This document shows positions 9,007 to 17,992 of a stretch of 64,000 nucleotides of DNA, in pieces. The DNA is taken from assembly GCF_002278135.3 (NCBI RefSeq), contig NZ_CP029425.2, forward strand, positions 3,820,001-3,884,000, in the 5' to 3' direction. This DNA is from Bradyrhizobium ottawaense (GTDB lineage: Bacteria; Pseudomonadota; Alphaproteobacteria; Rhizobiales; Xanthobacteraceae). The stretch's first letter is position 1. Every line of letters starts with the position of its first letter. The position numbers were made by a program, and so were the translations under genes. The notes below the pieces were generated by a model, which saw nothing but the letters and a program-made list of their open reading frames with translations, was not told the origin of the DNA and did no database searches.

Positions 9007-9922
9007 AACAAGCGGCGAGGCGCCCACTGCCACGCGCTGCGGCTTCGTTGCGCTGATCGGCGCGCCGAATGTCGGCAAGTCCACGCTGGTCAACGCGCTG
9101 GTCGGGGCCAAGGTCACGATCGTCTCGCGCAAGGTGCAGACTACGCGCGCGCTGATCCGCGGCATCGTGATCGAGAACAACGCGCAGATCATTCTGGTCG
9201 ACACGCCCGGCATCTTCCTGCCGAAGCGCCGGCTCGACCGCGCCATGGTTTCGACCGCCTGGAGCGGGGCGCATGACGCCGATCTCGTCTGCGTGCTGCT
9301 CGACGCCAAGACCGGGATCGACGAGGAGGCGGAGGCGATCCTCACCAAGGCGGCCAGCGTCAATCACGAGAAGATCCTCGTCATCAACAAGGTCGACCTG
9401 GTCCAGCGCGAGAAACTGCTGGCGCTGGCGCAGGCCGCCAACGAGCGCATGAAGTTCGCGCGGACCTTCATGATCGCGGCGATCTCGGGCGACGGCGTCG
9501 ACGACCTCCGCAAGACGCTGTCCGAGATGGTGCCGGCGGGGCCGTTCCTTTACCCCGAGGACCAGATGTCGGACGCGCCGATGCGGCAGCTGGCGGCTGA
9601 GATCACGCGCGAGAAAATCTATCAGAAGCTGCACCAGGAATTGCCCTACCAGTCCACGGTCGAGACCGACAAGTGGGAGGAACGCAAGGACAAGTCGGTG
9701 CGGATCGAGCAGACGATCTTCGTCGAGCGCGAGAGCCAGCGCAAGATCGTGCTCGGCAAGGGCGGCGCCACCATCAAGTCGATCGGCGCGGACTCGCGCA
9801 AGGAGCTGATGCAGATCCTGGACGTGCCGGTCCACCTGTTCCTGTTCGTCAAGGTGCGCGAGAACTGGGGCGACGATCCCGATCGCTACCGCGAGATGGG
9901 CCTGGACTTTCCGAGAGAATAA
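8996..9922 (+). CDS. era: Ribosome-assembly GTPase Era
   Basis: Era binds the 3' end of 16S rRNA and assists 30S maturation. The G1 motif is GAPNVGKST, the G2 region QTTRALIRG, G3 DTPG and G4 NKVD. A C-terminal KH domain follows, with the conserved EERKDKSVRIEQTIFVERES and LGKGGATIKSIG. With the start at 8996 the protein has 308 aa and overlaps rnc by 11 nt; an alternative ATG lies at 8975. Grouping with rnc is conserved across bacteria and fits a shared role in ribosome maturation. Confidence 0.96.
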   Translation: MTAETSGEAPTATRCGFVALIGAPNVGKSTLVNALVGAKVTIVSRKVQTTRALIRGIVIENNAQIILVDTPGIFLPKRRLDRAMVSTAWSGAHDADLVCVLLDAKTGIDEEAEAILTKAASVNHEKILVINKVDLVQREKLLALAQAANERMKFARTFMIAAISGDGVDDLRKTLSEMVPAGPFLYPEDQMSDAPMRQLAAEITREKIYQKLHQELPYQSTVETDKWEERKDKSVRIEQTIFVERESQRKIVLGKGGATIKSIGADSRKELMQILDVPVHLFLFVKVRENWGDDPDRYREMGLDFPRE

Positions 9923-9943
9923 CCAAGAAAAGATCGGTATCCG

Positions 9944-10324
9944 ATGAGCGTGCCCAGCAATGTCCGGCGCTTCGAAGCGCTGCTCTATGCATCGTTGATG
10001 CTGGACGCCTTGTCCGTTGCGGTCCAGGACCGCACGCCCAGTGCCGAGGTGACCGAGCAGATGATCATGACGGGGACCTTGCTCGCCGGCGGCATGATCC
10101 TGCTCCTGGTCTACTTCGTCTGGCTCGCTGCGCATTGGCGCAAGAATTGGCCGCGCTGGGTGCTGGCGGCGGCGCTCGTGCTGTCGGTGATCTCGCTCGG
10201 CCAGATCATCGGGGAGAAGGGCATGGAGCTCGACAGCGCCATCGAGATCGTCTCTTGCGCGCTGACGACGGTAGGCCTGTATTTCTCCTTCAGCGGCGAC
10301 GCGCAAGGCTGGTTCAACGCGTGA
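9944..10324 (+). CDS. Small four-helix membrane protein of unknown function
   Basis: A 126-aa protein with about four hydrophobic segments: ALLYASLMLDALSVAV (weak), GTLLAGGMILLLVYFVWLAA, WVLAAALVLSVISLGQII and IVSCALTTVGLYFSF. There is no signal peptide and no catalytic motif I recognise. It sits 21 bp behind era on the same strand and precedes recO, with a palindromic repeat between. Its pattern (short loops, small inner-membrane protein) is common in Bradyrhizobium, but I cannot assign a role. Confidence 0.7.
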   Translation: MSVPSNVRRFEALLYASLMLDALSVAVQDRTPSAEVTEQMIMTGTLLAGGMILLLVYFVWLAAHWRKNWPRWVLAAALVLSVISLGQIIGEKGMELDSAIEIVSCALTTVGLYFSFSGDAQGWFNA

Positions 10325-10339
10325 GGTTTTGCGCGGTGC

Positions 10340-10442
10340 CGTAGGGTGGGCAAAGGCGCGCCCTTGCGCGCCGTGCCCACCACAATCAATTTGCATCGGG
10401 TGGATCAAATTGGTGGGCACGCTTCGCTTTGCCCACCCTACG
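10340..10442. repeat. Intergenic palindromic repeat upstream of recO
   Basis: The outer 16 bp (CGTAGGGTGGGCAAAG at 10340-10355) are repeated in exact inverted form at 10427-10442. The inner part also pairs partly (GTGCCCACCA / TGGTGGGCAC). It could form a long hairpin in the era-recO interval. It resembles the abundant palindromic intergenic elements of rhizobial genomes. Confidence 0.8.
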
Positions 10443-10471
10443 ACAGCTCGAAATGCGGTAAGATTCCTCCC

Positions 10472-11224
10472 ATGGAATGGACCGACGAAGGCATCGTGCT
10501 GGGCGTGCGTCGGCATGGCGAATCCAGCGCCATCGTCGAGCTCCTGACCCGCGGGCATGGTCGTCATCTCGGCCTCGTCCGCGGCGGCGCAGGCTCGCGG
10601 ATGCGGCCCTTGCTGCAGCCGGGGAACAGCGTCAGCGCGGTGTGGCGGGCTCGGCTCGACGAGCATCTCGGCACCTATGCCATCGAGGGATTGAAGCTGC
10701 GTGCGGCCACGTTGCTCGGATCATCCCATGGCGTCTACGGCGTCACCCATCTCGCCTCGATTGCGCGCCTCCTGCCGGAGCGCGATCCGCATGAGGAGAT
10801 CTTTGCGCTGCTCGAGCATTCGCTCGACGATTTCGACGACATCGGGGGCGCCGCCGTGCACGTGATCCATTTCGAGCTGGCGATGCTCGCCGAACTCGGC
10901 TTCGGGCTGGCCCTGGAAAACTGTGCGGTGACCGGCGAGACCACGGACCTGATCTATGTCTCGCCGAAATCCGGCGGCGCGGTGTCGCGCGGCGCGGGCG
11001 AGCCGTGGCGCGACCGCTTGTTGCGCCTGCCGCCGTTTCTGCGCCAGGGCGAGACCGCAAGCGACCTCACCGAGCAGGATCTCCAGGACGGTTTTCGGCT
11101 CACCGGTCTGTTCCTGCTCCGCCATGTGCTGGAGCCGCGTGGACTGGGCCATTCCGACGCGCGCGCGGGCTTCATCAACGCCTTGATCCGGCAGCAGGCG
11201 AAGGCGGCAATTCCCGCGCCATGA
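10472..11224 (+). CDS. recO: DNA repair protein RecO
   Basis: RecO works with RecF and RecR to load RecA on SSB-coated gapped DNA. The start at 10472 ([19 protein letters not shown]) gives a 250-aa protein. The N-terminal OB fold covers about residues 1-80 ([34 protein letters not shown]). The helical C-terminal part has [17 protein letters not shown] and ends [13 protein letters not shown], as in alphaproteobacterial RecO. The open frame reads further upstream into the palindromic repeat, but those codons are not RecO-like, which decides the start. Confidence 0.93.
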   Translation: MEWTDEGIVLGVRRHGESSAIVELLTRGHGRHLGLVRGGAGSRMRPLLQPGNSVSAVWRARLDEHLGTYAIEGLKLRAATLLGSSHGVYGVTHLASIARLLPERDPHEEIFALLEHSLDDFDDIGGAAVHVIHFELAMLAELGFGLALENCAVTGETTDLIYVSPKSGGAVSRGAGEPWRDRLLRLPPFLRQGETASDLTEQDLQDGFRLTGLFLLRHVLEPRGLGHSDARAGFINALIRQQAKAAIPAP

Positions 11225-11325
11225 GCCGAGCGGGACTCTGCTTTGCCTCCGGGCATGGCGTTCCGGGGAACGAAGTAGGGCTGGTTGAGTTCGCTTCCTC
11301 AGGTTCCATAGCGGGGACAGCCTAA

Positions 11326-11613
11326 ATGTTGATCAGAGGATTCGCCTTGTCCGCGGCGCTGCTTGCGTTTGCGCCTGATGCAATGGCCGGCGAGCCGCAA
11401 CCCGGCGTGTTTCGCCGGGCGTCCTGTACGGTCGTCCGGTACTATGTGGCGAAATATTCTGCTGCGGCCGCAGAGACATGGGCGCGGTCGAAGGGAGCGA
11501 CGGAGGCTGAAATCGAGGCCGCCCGGCGGTGCCTGACCAATGTGCCCGCGCCGGCCCAAACGCCTGGTGGGACCCAGACCCAGACCGTGACAGCCGGCTG
11601 GGCCGGGCATTAG
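11326..11613 (+). CDS. Small exported protein of unknown function
   Basis: The 95-aa product has a plausible signal peptide (MLIRGFALSAALLAFAPDAMAGEP, cleavage probably after AMA). The mature part is about 75 residues with two cysteines (ASCTVV, RRCL) that could form a disulfide, and an amphipathic helix-like segment (AAAAETWARSKGATEAEIEAARRCL). The C-terminus is rich in Pro, Thr and Gln. It lies alone between recO and parC. I do not recognise the family. Confidence 0.6.
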   Translation: MLIRGFALSAALLAFAPDAMAGEPQPGVFRRASCTVVRYYVAKYSAAAAETWARSKGATEAEIEAARRCLTNVPAPAQTPGGTQTQTVTAGWAGH

Positions 11614-11673
11614 CCGCCCACAGGGAACCAATCCATCCTTGCCCGATTCGCTTCCACGGTTTAACCGGGCGGC

Positions 11674-13932
11674 ATGGGAAAACGAATCGTTCCGCCGGAA
11701 GAACCGGCCGAAATTCACGAGGTGCCGCTGCGTGAAGCGCTCGAGGAGCGTTATCTCGCCTATGCGCTCTCCACCATCATGCACCGCGCGCTGCCCGACG
11801 CGCGCGACGGCCTGAAGCCGGTTCACCGTCGTATCCTCTACGGCATGCGCCTGCTCAGGCTCGACCCCGGCACGGCCTTCAAGAAATCCGCAAAAATCGT
11901 CGGCGACGTGATGGGCTCGTTCCATCCGCATGGCGACCAGGCGATCTACGACGCCATGGTGCGCCTCGCGCAGGACTTCTCCTCGCGCTATCCGCTGGTC
12001 GACGGCCAGGGCAATTTCGGCAATATCGACGGCGATAATCCCGCCGCCTACCGCTACACCGAAGCGCGCATGACCGACGTCGCGCGGCTTCTGCTCGACG
12101 GCATCGACGAGGATGGCGTCGAGTTCCGCGCCAATTACGACGGCCAGTCGAAGGAGCCGGTCGTGCTGCCCGGCGGCTTCCCGAACCTGCTCGCCAACGG
12201 CGCGCAGGGAATCGCGGTCGGCATGGCGACCTCGATCCCGCCGCACAACGCGGCCGAGCTTTGCGAAGCCGCGCTGCATCTGATCGAGAAGCCGGACGCC
12301 AAGTCCAAGGCGCTGATGCGGTGGGTCAAGGGGCCCGATTTCCCGACCGGCGGCATCTGCGTCGATTCCAAGCAGGCCATCGCCGAAGCCTACACCACCG
12401 GCCGCGGCTCGTTCCGCGTTCGCGCGCGGTGGGAGCAGGAGGAGGGCGCGCGAGGCGCCTGGGTCGTCGTCGTCACCGAGATTCCCTTCCTGGTGCAGAA
12501 GTCGCGGCTGATCGAGAAGGTCGCCGAGCTGCTCGACCAGAAGAAGCTTCCGCTGGTCGGCGACATCAGGGACGAATCGGCCGAAGACGTCCGCATCGTC
12601 ATCGAGCCGAAATCGAAGAACGTCGATCCCGCGCTGATGATGGAATCGCTGTTCCGCCTCACCGAGCTCGAAAACAAGATTCCGCTGAACCTCAACGTGC
12701 TGATCAAGGGCCGCGTGCCCAAGGTGGTGGGTCTTGCGGAGTGCCTGCGCGAATGGCTCGACCATCTGCGCGACGTCCTGATCCGCCGCAGCAACTACCG
12801 CAAGGCCCAGATCGAGCACCGGCTGGAAGTCCTCGGCGGCCTCCTGATCGCCTATCTGAACATCGACAAGGTCATCAAGATCATCCGCACCGAGGATGAG
12901 CCGAAGCCGGCCTTGATGAAGGAGTTCAAGCTCACCGAAGTGCAGGCCGAAGCCATCCTCAACATGCGCCTGCGCTCCTTGCGCAAGCTCGAGGAGATGG
13001 AGATCCGCACCGAGGACAAGAACCTCCGTGCCGAACTCAAGGGCATCAACGCGGTGCTGGCCTCGGAAGCCGAGCAGTGGAAGAAGGTCGGCGAGCAGGT
13101 CGGCAAGGTCCGCGACATGTTCGGACCGAAGACGCCGCTCGGCAAGCGCCGCACCACTTTTGCCGACGCGCCCGAGCACGATCTGGCCGCGATGGAGGAG
13201 GCCCTCGTCGAACGCGAGCCGGTGACGGTCGTGGTCTCCGACAAGGGTTGGATCCGCACCATGAAGGGCCATGTCGAGGATCTCTCGGGGCTCGCCTTCA
13301 AGCAGGACGACAAGCTCGGCTTTGCGTTTTTCGCCGAGACGACCTCGAAGCTGCTGCTGTTCGCCACCAACGGCAAGTTCTACTCGCTCGATGTCGCGAA
13401 GCTGCCAGGCGGCCGCGGCCACGGCGAACCGATCCGCCTGTTCATCGACCTCGAGCAGGAGGCGGCGCCCGTCGCGCTGTTCGTCAACAAGGGCGGACGC
13501 AAATTCCTGGTCGCGAGCAGTGAGGGCCAGGGCTTTGTCGTCAACGAGGACGATTGCGTCGGCACCACCAAGAAGGGCAAGCAGGTCCTCAACGTCGACA
13601 TGCCGAACGAGGCGCGCGTGGTTACCGAAGTGCTGGGCGACACCGTCGCGGTCATCGGCGAGAACCGCAAGATGCTGATCTTCCCGCTCGACCAGGTGCC
13701 GGAGATGGCGCGCGGCCGCGGCGTGCGGCTGCAGAAGTACAAGGACGGCGATCTCTCCGACGTTGCCGTGTTCGAGGCCAAGGCGGGCCTGACCTGGAAG
13801 GACTCCGCGGGCCGCGAGTTCTCCGCGACCATGAAGGAGCTGGCGGAGTGGCAGGGCACCCGCGCCGACGCCGGCCGCCTGCCGCCGAAGGGTTTCCCGA
13901 AGTCGAACAAGTTCGGCCGGGGGATCGGGTAG
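11674..13932 (+). CDS. parC: DNA topoisomerase IV subunit A
   Basis: ParC carries the DNA breakage-reunion activity of topoisomerase IV, the type II enzyme that decatenates daughter chromosomes; the ParE partner is not in the window. The 752-aa length is normal. Landmarks are [24 protein letters not shown], the quinolone-region helix [19 protein letters not shown] and the catalytic tyrosine in YRYTEARMT (about Y128). The C-terminal beta-propeller is ParC-like ([35 protein letters not shown]), and no canonical GyrA box is seen, which supports ParC over GyrA. Confidence 0.95.
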   Translation: MGKRIVPPEEPAEIHEVPLREALEERYLAYALSTIMHRALPDARDGLKPVHRRILYGMRLLRLDPGTAFKKSAKIVGDVMGSFHPHGDQAIYDAMVRLAQDFSSRYPLVDGQGNFGNIDGDNPAAYRYTEARMTDVARLLLDGIDEDGVEFRANYDGQSKEPVVLPGGFPNLLANGAQGIAVGMATSIPPHNAAELCEAALHLIEKPDAKSKALMRWVKGPDFPTGGICVDSKQAIAEAYTTGRGSFRVRARWEQEEGARGAWVVVVTEIPFLVQKSRLIEKVAELLDQKKLPLVGDIRDESAEDVRIVIEPKSKNVDPALMMESLFRLTELENKIPLNLNVLIKGRVPKVVGLAECLREWLDHLRDVLIRRSNYRKAQIEHRLEVLGGLLIAYLNIDKVIKIIRTEDEPKPALMKEFKLTEVQAEAILNMRLRSLRKLEEMEIRTEDKNLRAELKGINAVLASEAEQWKKVGEQVGKVRDMFGPKTPLGKRRTTFADAPEHDLAAMEEALVEREPVTVVVSDKGWIRTMKGHVEDLSGLAFKQDDKLGFAFFAETTSKLLLFATNGKFYSLDVAKLPGGRGHGEPIRLFIDLEQEAAPVALFVNKGGRKFLVASSEGQGFVVNEDDCVGTTKKGKQVLNVDMPNEARVVTEVLGDTVAVIGENRKMLIFPLDQVPEMARGRGVRLQKYKDGDLSDVAVFEAKAGLTWKDSAGREFSATMKELAEWQGTRADAGRLPPKGFPKSNKFGRGIG

Positions 13933-14306
13933 GGCGGGCTCGCGTCCCGGACGCGCTGCAACGCTCTTGGCGTTGCTGCGCAGAGCCGGGACCCATGCTG
14001 CACGGATTGCTCTGAGACATGGGCCCCGGCTCTGCAACGCACCGCCGAAGTGGCGCTGCGCTGCGTCCGGGGCACTCGTCAATGTGTGGTACACATCTGT
14101 CTCCCCTTCGCCATTGCGAGCGAAGCGACTTGTCCGCCGAAGCCTTTGGCGAAGGCGGGTGCAATCCAGAATCTCTCCGCGGCGGCAGTCTGGATTGCTT
14201 CGTCGCTTCGCTCCTCGCAATGACGCGCGGCGAAAGCGCCACTGTCCAAATGCCATCCTGCTGATATCATCAGCCATCCCGGTATTCTCCGTTGAGACCT
14301 AACGCG
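13933..14306. repeat. Two palindromic repeat elements between parC and GMC gene
   Basis: The first element (about 13944-14073) has arms GCAGAGCCGGGACCCATG (13979-13996) and a near-complement at 14018-14035, framed by GTCCCGGACGC and GCGTCCGGGGCAC. The second (about 14112-14225) pairs CATTGCGAGCGAAGCGAC with its near-complement ending at 14222, and GCAATCCAGA (14161-14170) with TCTGGATTGC. Both types recur elsewhere in the window (43501-43622 and 28851-28926). No coding frame here is convincing. Confidence 0.75.
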
Positions 14307-15851
14307 ATGTACGATGTCATTGTTGTCGGCGGCGGCTCCGCTGGCGCGGCTGTTGCGGCACGGCTGTCCGAGGATCCTGCGCGGCGCGTGCTGCTGCTTG
14401 AGGCCGGCCGCGACTGGCGCGCCGATGAGGCGCCCTGGGAGGTGCGGACGCCGAATCCGATCCCGATCATCCACAAGCGCGAGTACCAGGAGAAATGGCA
14501 GTGGCCTGATCTGTTGTCGCGGCGCGTTGCCGGGCAGGAGGCGCGCTTCTACTGGCGCGGCAAGGGGCTCGGCGGCTCCTCGATGATGAACGGCCAGATC
14601 GCGATCCGCGGCGTTGCCGATGCGTTCGACGAATGGGCCGCCAATGGCTGCAGCGGCTGGTCGGCCAGGGAGGTGATGCCGCTATTCTCCGTGATCGAGG
14701 ACGATCTGGAGTTCGGCGATGCCGAGGGCCACGGCCGCGGCGGGCCGCTGCCGGTCTATCGCGCGGCGCCGGAGACTTGGGGACCGATCGATCGTGGCTT
14801 GCGCGATGCGGCGCTGGCGAGCGGCTATCCCTGGTGAGCCGACCTCAACGGCCCCGACGGCGAGGGCGTTGCCTGCTATCCCATCAACAGCCGCAACAGC
14901 CGCCGCATCAGCACCAATGAAGGTTATCTCGAGCCGGCGCGCGGGCGCGCCAATCTGGAGATCCGCGGCCATGCGCTGGTCGATCGCGTCCTGATCAGCG
15001 ACGGAAGGGCAACCGGAGTCCGTGTTCATGTCGAAGGGCAGGGCACCCACGAGATCAGCGCGCGGCAGATCGTGCTGTGCGCCGGCGCCATCCACAGTCC
15101 GGCGATCCTGTTGCGCTCGGGCGTCGGCCCGGCCGAGGAATTGAAGGCGATGGGAATTGGCGTCGCGCGCGACCTGCCGGTCGGCCGCCACTACTTCGAT
15201 CACCCGCTGTTTCGCACCACGATTCAGCTTCGCGAGGAACTGCGTCCCACCGACCCCGACACCCGTCACACCAATTGCTGCGTGACCTATTCCTCGGGTC
15301 TCGCCGAGGGCGGCAAGCGCGACATGATCCTGATCGCCTTCAATCATCGCGGCATCGGCAATCCCGGGGCGATCGGTGCGGGCCTGTTCAACGCCTATTC
15401 GCGCGGCACGCTGAAACTGGCCTCGACCGACCCCGCGATCGATCCCGTGGTCGAGGAGAACATGCTGGCCGATCCCCGCGACATGCTGCGCATGATGGAT
15501 GCGGTGAGACGGCTCGCCGTGATCACGTCGCAGTCGGCGCTCTCAGGCATCGCGGACTGGATCCGGCTCGCCGACACCGATCTGACGCTGCCGCAGGCAG
15601 CTGCCCTGCCGGATCACGAACTCGATGCGGTGCTGCGCCGTGAGACCGGCGACATCCAGCACGCCGCCGGCAGCTGTCGCATGAGCGGCGCCGGGGATGC
15701 CGACGGCGTGGTCAATCCTGATGGCGCCGTGAAAGGCATCTCCGGCTTGCGTGTCGCCGACGCCTCGATCATGCCGTCCGACTGCCGCGCCAACACCCAT
15801 TTCACCACGGTGGTGATCGGCGAAGCGATCGCGCGGATGATGATGCGGTAG
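14307..15851 (+). pseudogene. GMC-family oxidoreductase, interrupted by an in-frame TGA
   Basis: An FAD-dependent glucose-methanol-choline oxidoreductase of about 514 codons. The N-terminus has the dinucleotide-binding motif YDVIVVGGGSAGAAVAARLSE, then KGLGGSSMMNGQIAIRG. After the block come the PROSITE-type GAIHSPAILLRSGVGP and the C-terminal HAAGSCRM, ADASIMP and N-T-H-F segments. One TGA at 14835-14837 interrupts the frame after GYPW; downstream ADLNGPDGEGVACYPIN continues in the same frame without any shift. One substitution (TGA from a Cys, Trp, Ser, Arg or Gly codon) would explain it. Either it is a recent pseudogene, a base-call error, or a recoded codon; the first two are much more likely. 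Confidence 0.85.
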
Positions 15852-15879
15852 CGGAATTGAGGGAGGCGCAGGGCGTCAC

Positions 15880-15995
15880 AACACCGGTGTCATGCCTCGG
15901 CTTGACCGGGGCATCCAGTACGCCGCGGCGTCTTTTATCCGTCACGATTGCCTCTGAGATACTGGGTCGCCCGGTCAAGCCGGCGACGACACCGC
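15880..15995. repeat. Palindromic intergenic repeat
   Basis: ACACCGGTGTCATGCCTCGG and CTTGACCGGG near 15881-15910 are mirrored by CCGGTCAAGC and GGCGACGACACCG at 15971-15993. CATCCAGTACGCCGCGGCG in the middle is shared almost exactly with the element at 50145-50261, so both belong to one repeat type. Confidence 0.65.
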
Positions 15996-16954
15996 GGGTG
16001 AGGTCAGGCCACCGTCACGTCAATGGTCATTTCCAACAGCAGGCGCACGTTCGCATTCTCGCGGCGCGTCTCGCCCGAGTCTTGCTTCTCGCACGCCCTC
16101 GAAAATGACAAGGGCGCAGGGAAGGCCGGGCGCCGGCTGGCACCCGAGATCCGTGCGCGACAGAAATGCACACGGGGTGGACCACAGGTGATGCCGGTCG
16201 CCCGGCCTTCCCTGCGCGAATGGTTTTAACGGTGTCCTTCGTGCTCTCCTCGGGGAGCGTTGCACTATTGCCCCCGTCGCCTTGCGGATGATCGATGCGC
16301 GCGCCGGTCGGCCGCCACATCACCGCAAGACTTGACGCACAGACCCCGGGCGTCGGGACCACACGACTTCTCCGTCCGCGCACGTCCTCGCTGGGAATCC
16401 GAGGGGTGGCGTGTGCTCGCCCCCGAAGCCATGCGAAGACGCTGTCAGCGTCGTGTCGTTCGCGCGGAAAGCCATTGCTCACGGCTGAAGCCGCCCTGCA
16501 ATGCCCATCGCGCCCGACGCCGTCGCGTCCATCGCTGCCCAGCCCGCGGTTCGTGACGATCGCGATCCGCCCCTCGTCTCGGGCCAGGGTGATCAGTCTG
16601 TACGACAAATCCGAATTTCGGTAAAGTGGAATATTTTGCGGGACGGGGCTTGACAGGCGACGTAGCGGAATTGGCCGGCTGTTTTGCCCGACGGGCGCGC
16701 TGCGACGAGCGTTTTTTTGAGGACGGGTGTTCGCGAATGGCAGCTTCCAAGGGCAAAGCGGAACTCGTTCCGCTTGGTCGCCATCGACGGCTTGCGACCC
16801 GGACCGGAAGCTGACCGAGTTCGTGTATGAACCATTTGAATTGTGACCCCGACCAAGGGTCGAAGAGGGTTCGGGGAAATAGCAATAGGCTATCTTCGGC
16901 CGCTCCCGACGCCGCAGAAGCGATCGGGCGAGTGAAGAAGGCTTTGAGCCAAAA
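15996..16954. repeat. Long repeat-like intergenic segment without credible genes
   Basis: Nearly 1 kb between the broken GMC gene and the next credible gene. It holds GCAGGGAAGGCCGGGCG (16117-16133) and its imperfect complement CGCCCGGCCTTCCCTGCGC (16198-16216), which would make a hairpin with an 80-nt loop. Open frames on both strands encode only Arg/Ser/Pro-rich sequence with no domain, typical of translated structured non-coding DNA. I believe segments like 16250-16600 recur in Bradyrhizobiaceae genomes, but this is from memory and unchecked. GC falls in the last 200 bp. Confidence 0.5.
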
Positions 16955-17641
16955 ATGGTGAGCAATCGAGCTATGCAGAAGCGCTCAACCTTCAATGTAA
17001 GGCAATTCGGAGTTGATGGTCGAAAGACGTTCTTCTTGCTGCTTCTCCTTTTCGCGATCCCCGCGGGCGACTGCTCCGCGCAGACACCTCCGCCCCCAGT
17101 CAGCGAACATGCGTTCGAGCGCGTGCCGCCGACAGTCGTGAAGAGATTGGCGACCCGCTTTTCGCTAGGCGCATTCGCCGGCCGCTTCGAGGAGACGCGG
17201 CTCGGCGCGGTTCGTGAAGCCGTGGGCGAAGGGACCGTCCAACACCAGGGCGACGCTGGAGGTAGCATCTATTGGCTGTGCTATAGGCGCGCGCAGCATC
17301 GATTATGGGTCGTGTCCAGCGGAGAGATGGGCGGCCCGGACCATCTTGTCACAGAGGTCGTGGAAGAGCTCACCGAGAAAGACACCGAGACCTCGGCAGA
17401 TTGCGCCATCATCCCGGAAAAGTTCGCGCCCCTCGTCTTCGACGGCAAGCTGCATTTGGGTATGTCGCGTTTGGAGGTAGTCAAGGCGCTGGGACCGCCG
17501 TCGAAGTCGGAAGCTGCTCAGATGGTGTATTACCACGAAGGAAAGCTCGCGGACGGTTTCGATGAGACCGCATGGTTCGTTCTCCGATTTCGTGAGAAAA
17601 AGCTCGTGTCCATGCGCGGCGGCAAGACCACGACGAATTGA
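16955..17641 (+). CDS. Exported protein of unknown function
   Basis: A 228-aa product with a long signal region: a basic leader, the hydrophobic core TFFLLLLLFAIPAG and a likely cleavage site after DCSAQ. The mature part is mixed alpha/beta with SIYWLCYRRAQHRLWVVSSGEMGG and FDGKLHLGMSRLEVVKALGPPSK. The latter resembles the G-x-S/T-x-x-E-V-x-x-x-L-G-x-P pattern of BamE/SmpA-like lipoprotein folds, but that is only a pattern similarity. An alternative start is the ATG at 16973. No operon partner is visible, and GC is lower than in the housekeeping genes. Confidence 0.6.
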   Translation: MVSNRAMQKRSTFNVRQFGVDGRKTFFLLLLLFAIPAGDCSAQTPPPPVSEHAFERVPPTVVKRLATRFSLGAFAGRFEETRLGAVREAVGEGTVQHQGDAGGSIYWLCYRRAQHRLWVVSSGEMGGPDHLVTEVVEELTEKDTETSADCAIIPEKFAPLVFDGKLHLGMSRLEVVKALGPPSKSEAAQMVYYHEGKLADGFDETAWFVLRFREKKLVSMRGGKTTTN

Positions 17642-17992
17642 AGTGGCAGCTATCCGCTCAATCTGGCGCTAAAGAGACGTTGTCTCTCGGTCATAAAGCA
17701 GACGCCACTTCGGGCGCCAAGGTCCGCTTTTGCCCCTTGCCGAAGGTCTCGCTGGTCATTGGAATGTCGCCCCACAGAGGTAGAGCGGACATCGTTTGGT
17801 TCGGCTGGAGGCGCGGCTTTTGACCCGAAGCAGACGTCGCGGCCGATTGGGTGTCACCATCGATTCCCTCAATCGCTTCCTACCGGCCGTGCGGCGGTCG
17901 AGCACATCAATTTTCGACTGAATTTCGCTGGCCTGACGCGGAATGAGGTGCGACACTCGCGTCGCGCGGTTTTTGTCACGCAGTAGGCCAGC
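17642..17992. other. Intergenic region without recognised gene
   Basis: A 351-bp stretch before the hydrolase-cyclase gene. Short open frames here have no ribosome-binding site or domain. The text GGTCCGCTTTTGCCCCTTGCCGAAG and the similar GCTTTTGACCCGAAGCAGACG (17815-17835) look like two decayed copies of one short repeat. The promoter of the next gene must lie here, but I cannot locate it. Confidence 0.35.

Noticed and set aside
11299..14277. A 992-codon open frame antisense to parC
   Set aside because: It mirrors a long high-GC coding region and translates to Asp/His/Leu/Arg-rich sequence without domains. parC on the other strand is clear.
14835..14870. Selenocysteine codon in the GMC gene
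   Set aside because: The hairpin after the TGA is ordinary for GC-rich DNA, its loop lacks a typical bacterial SECIS G-U motif, and GMC enzymes do not need a catalytic residue here. A nonsense mutation or base error is simpler.
16027..17268. A 413-codon minus-strand frame over the repeat region
   Set aside because: Low-complexity Arg/Pro/Ser content, and it runs through repeats and against a better plus-strand gene with a signal peptide.
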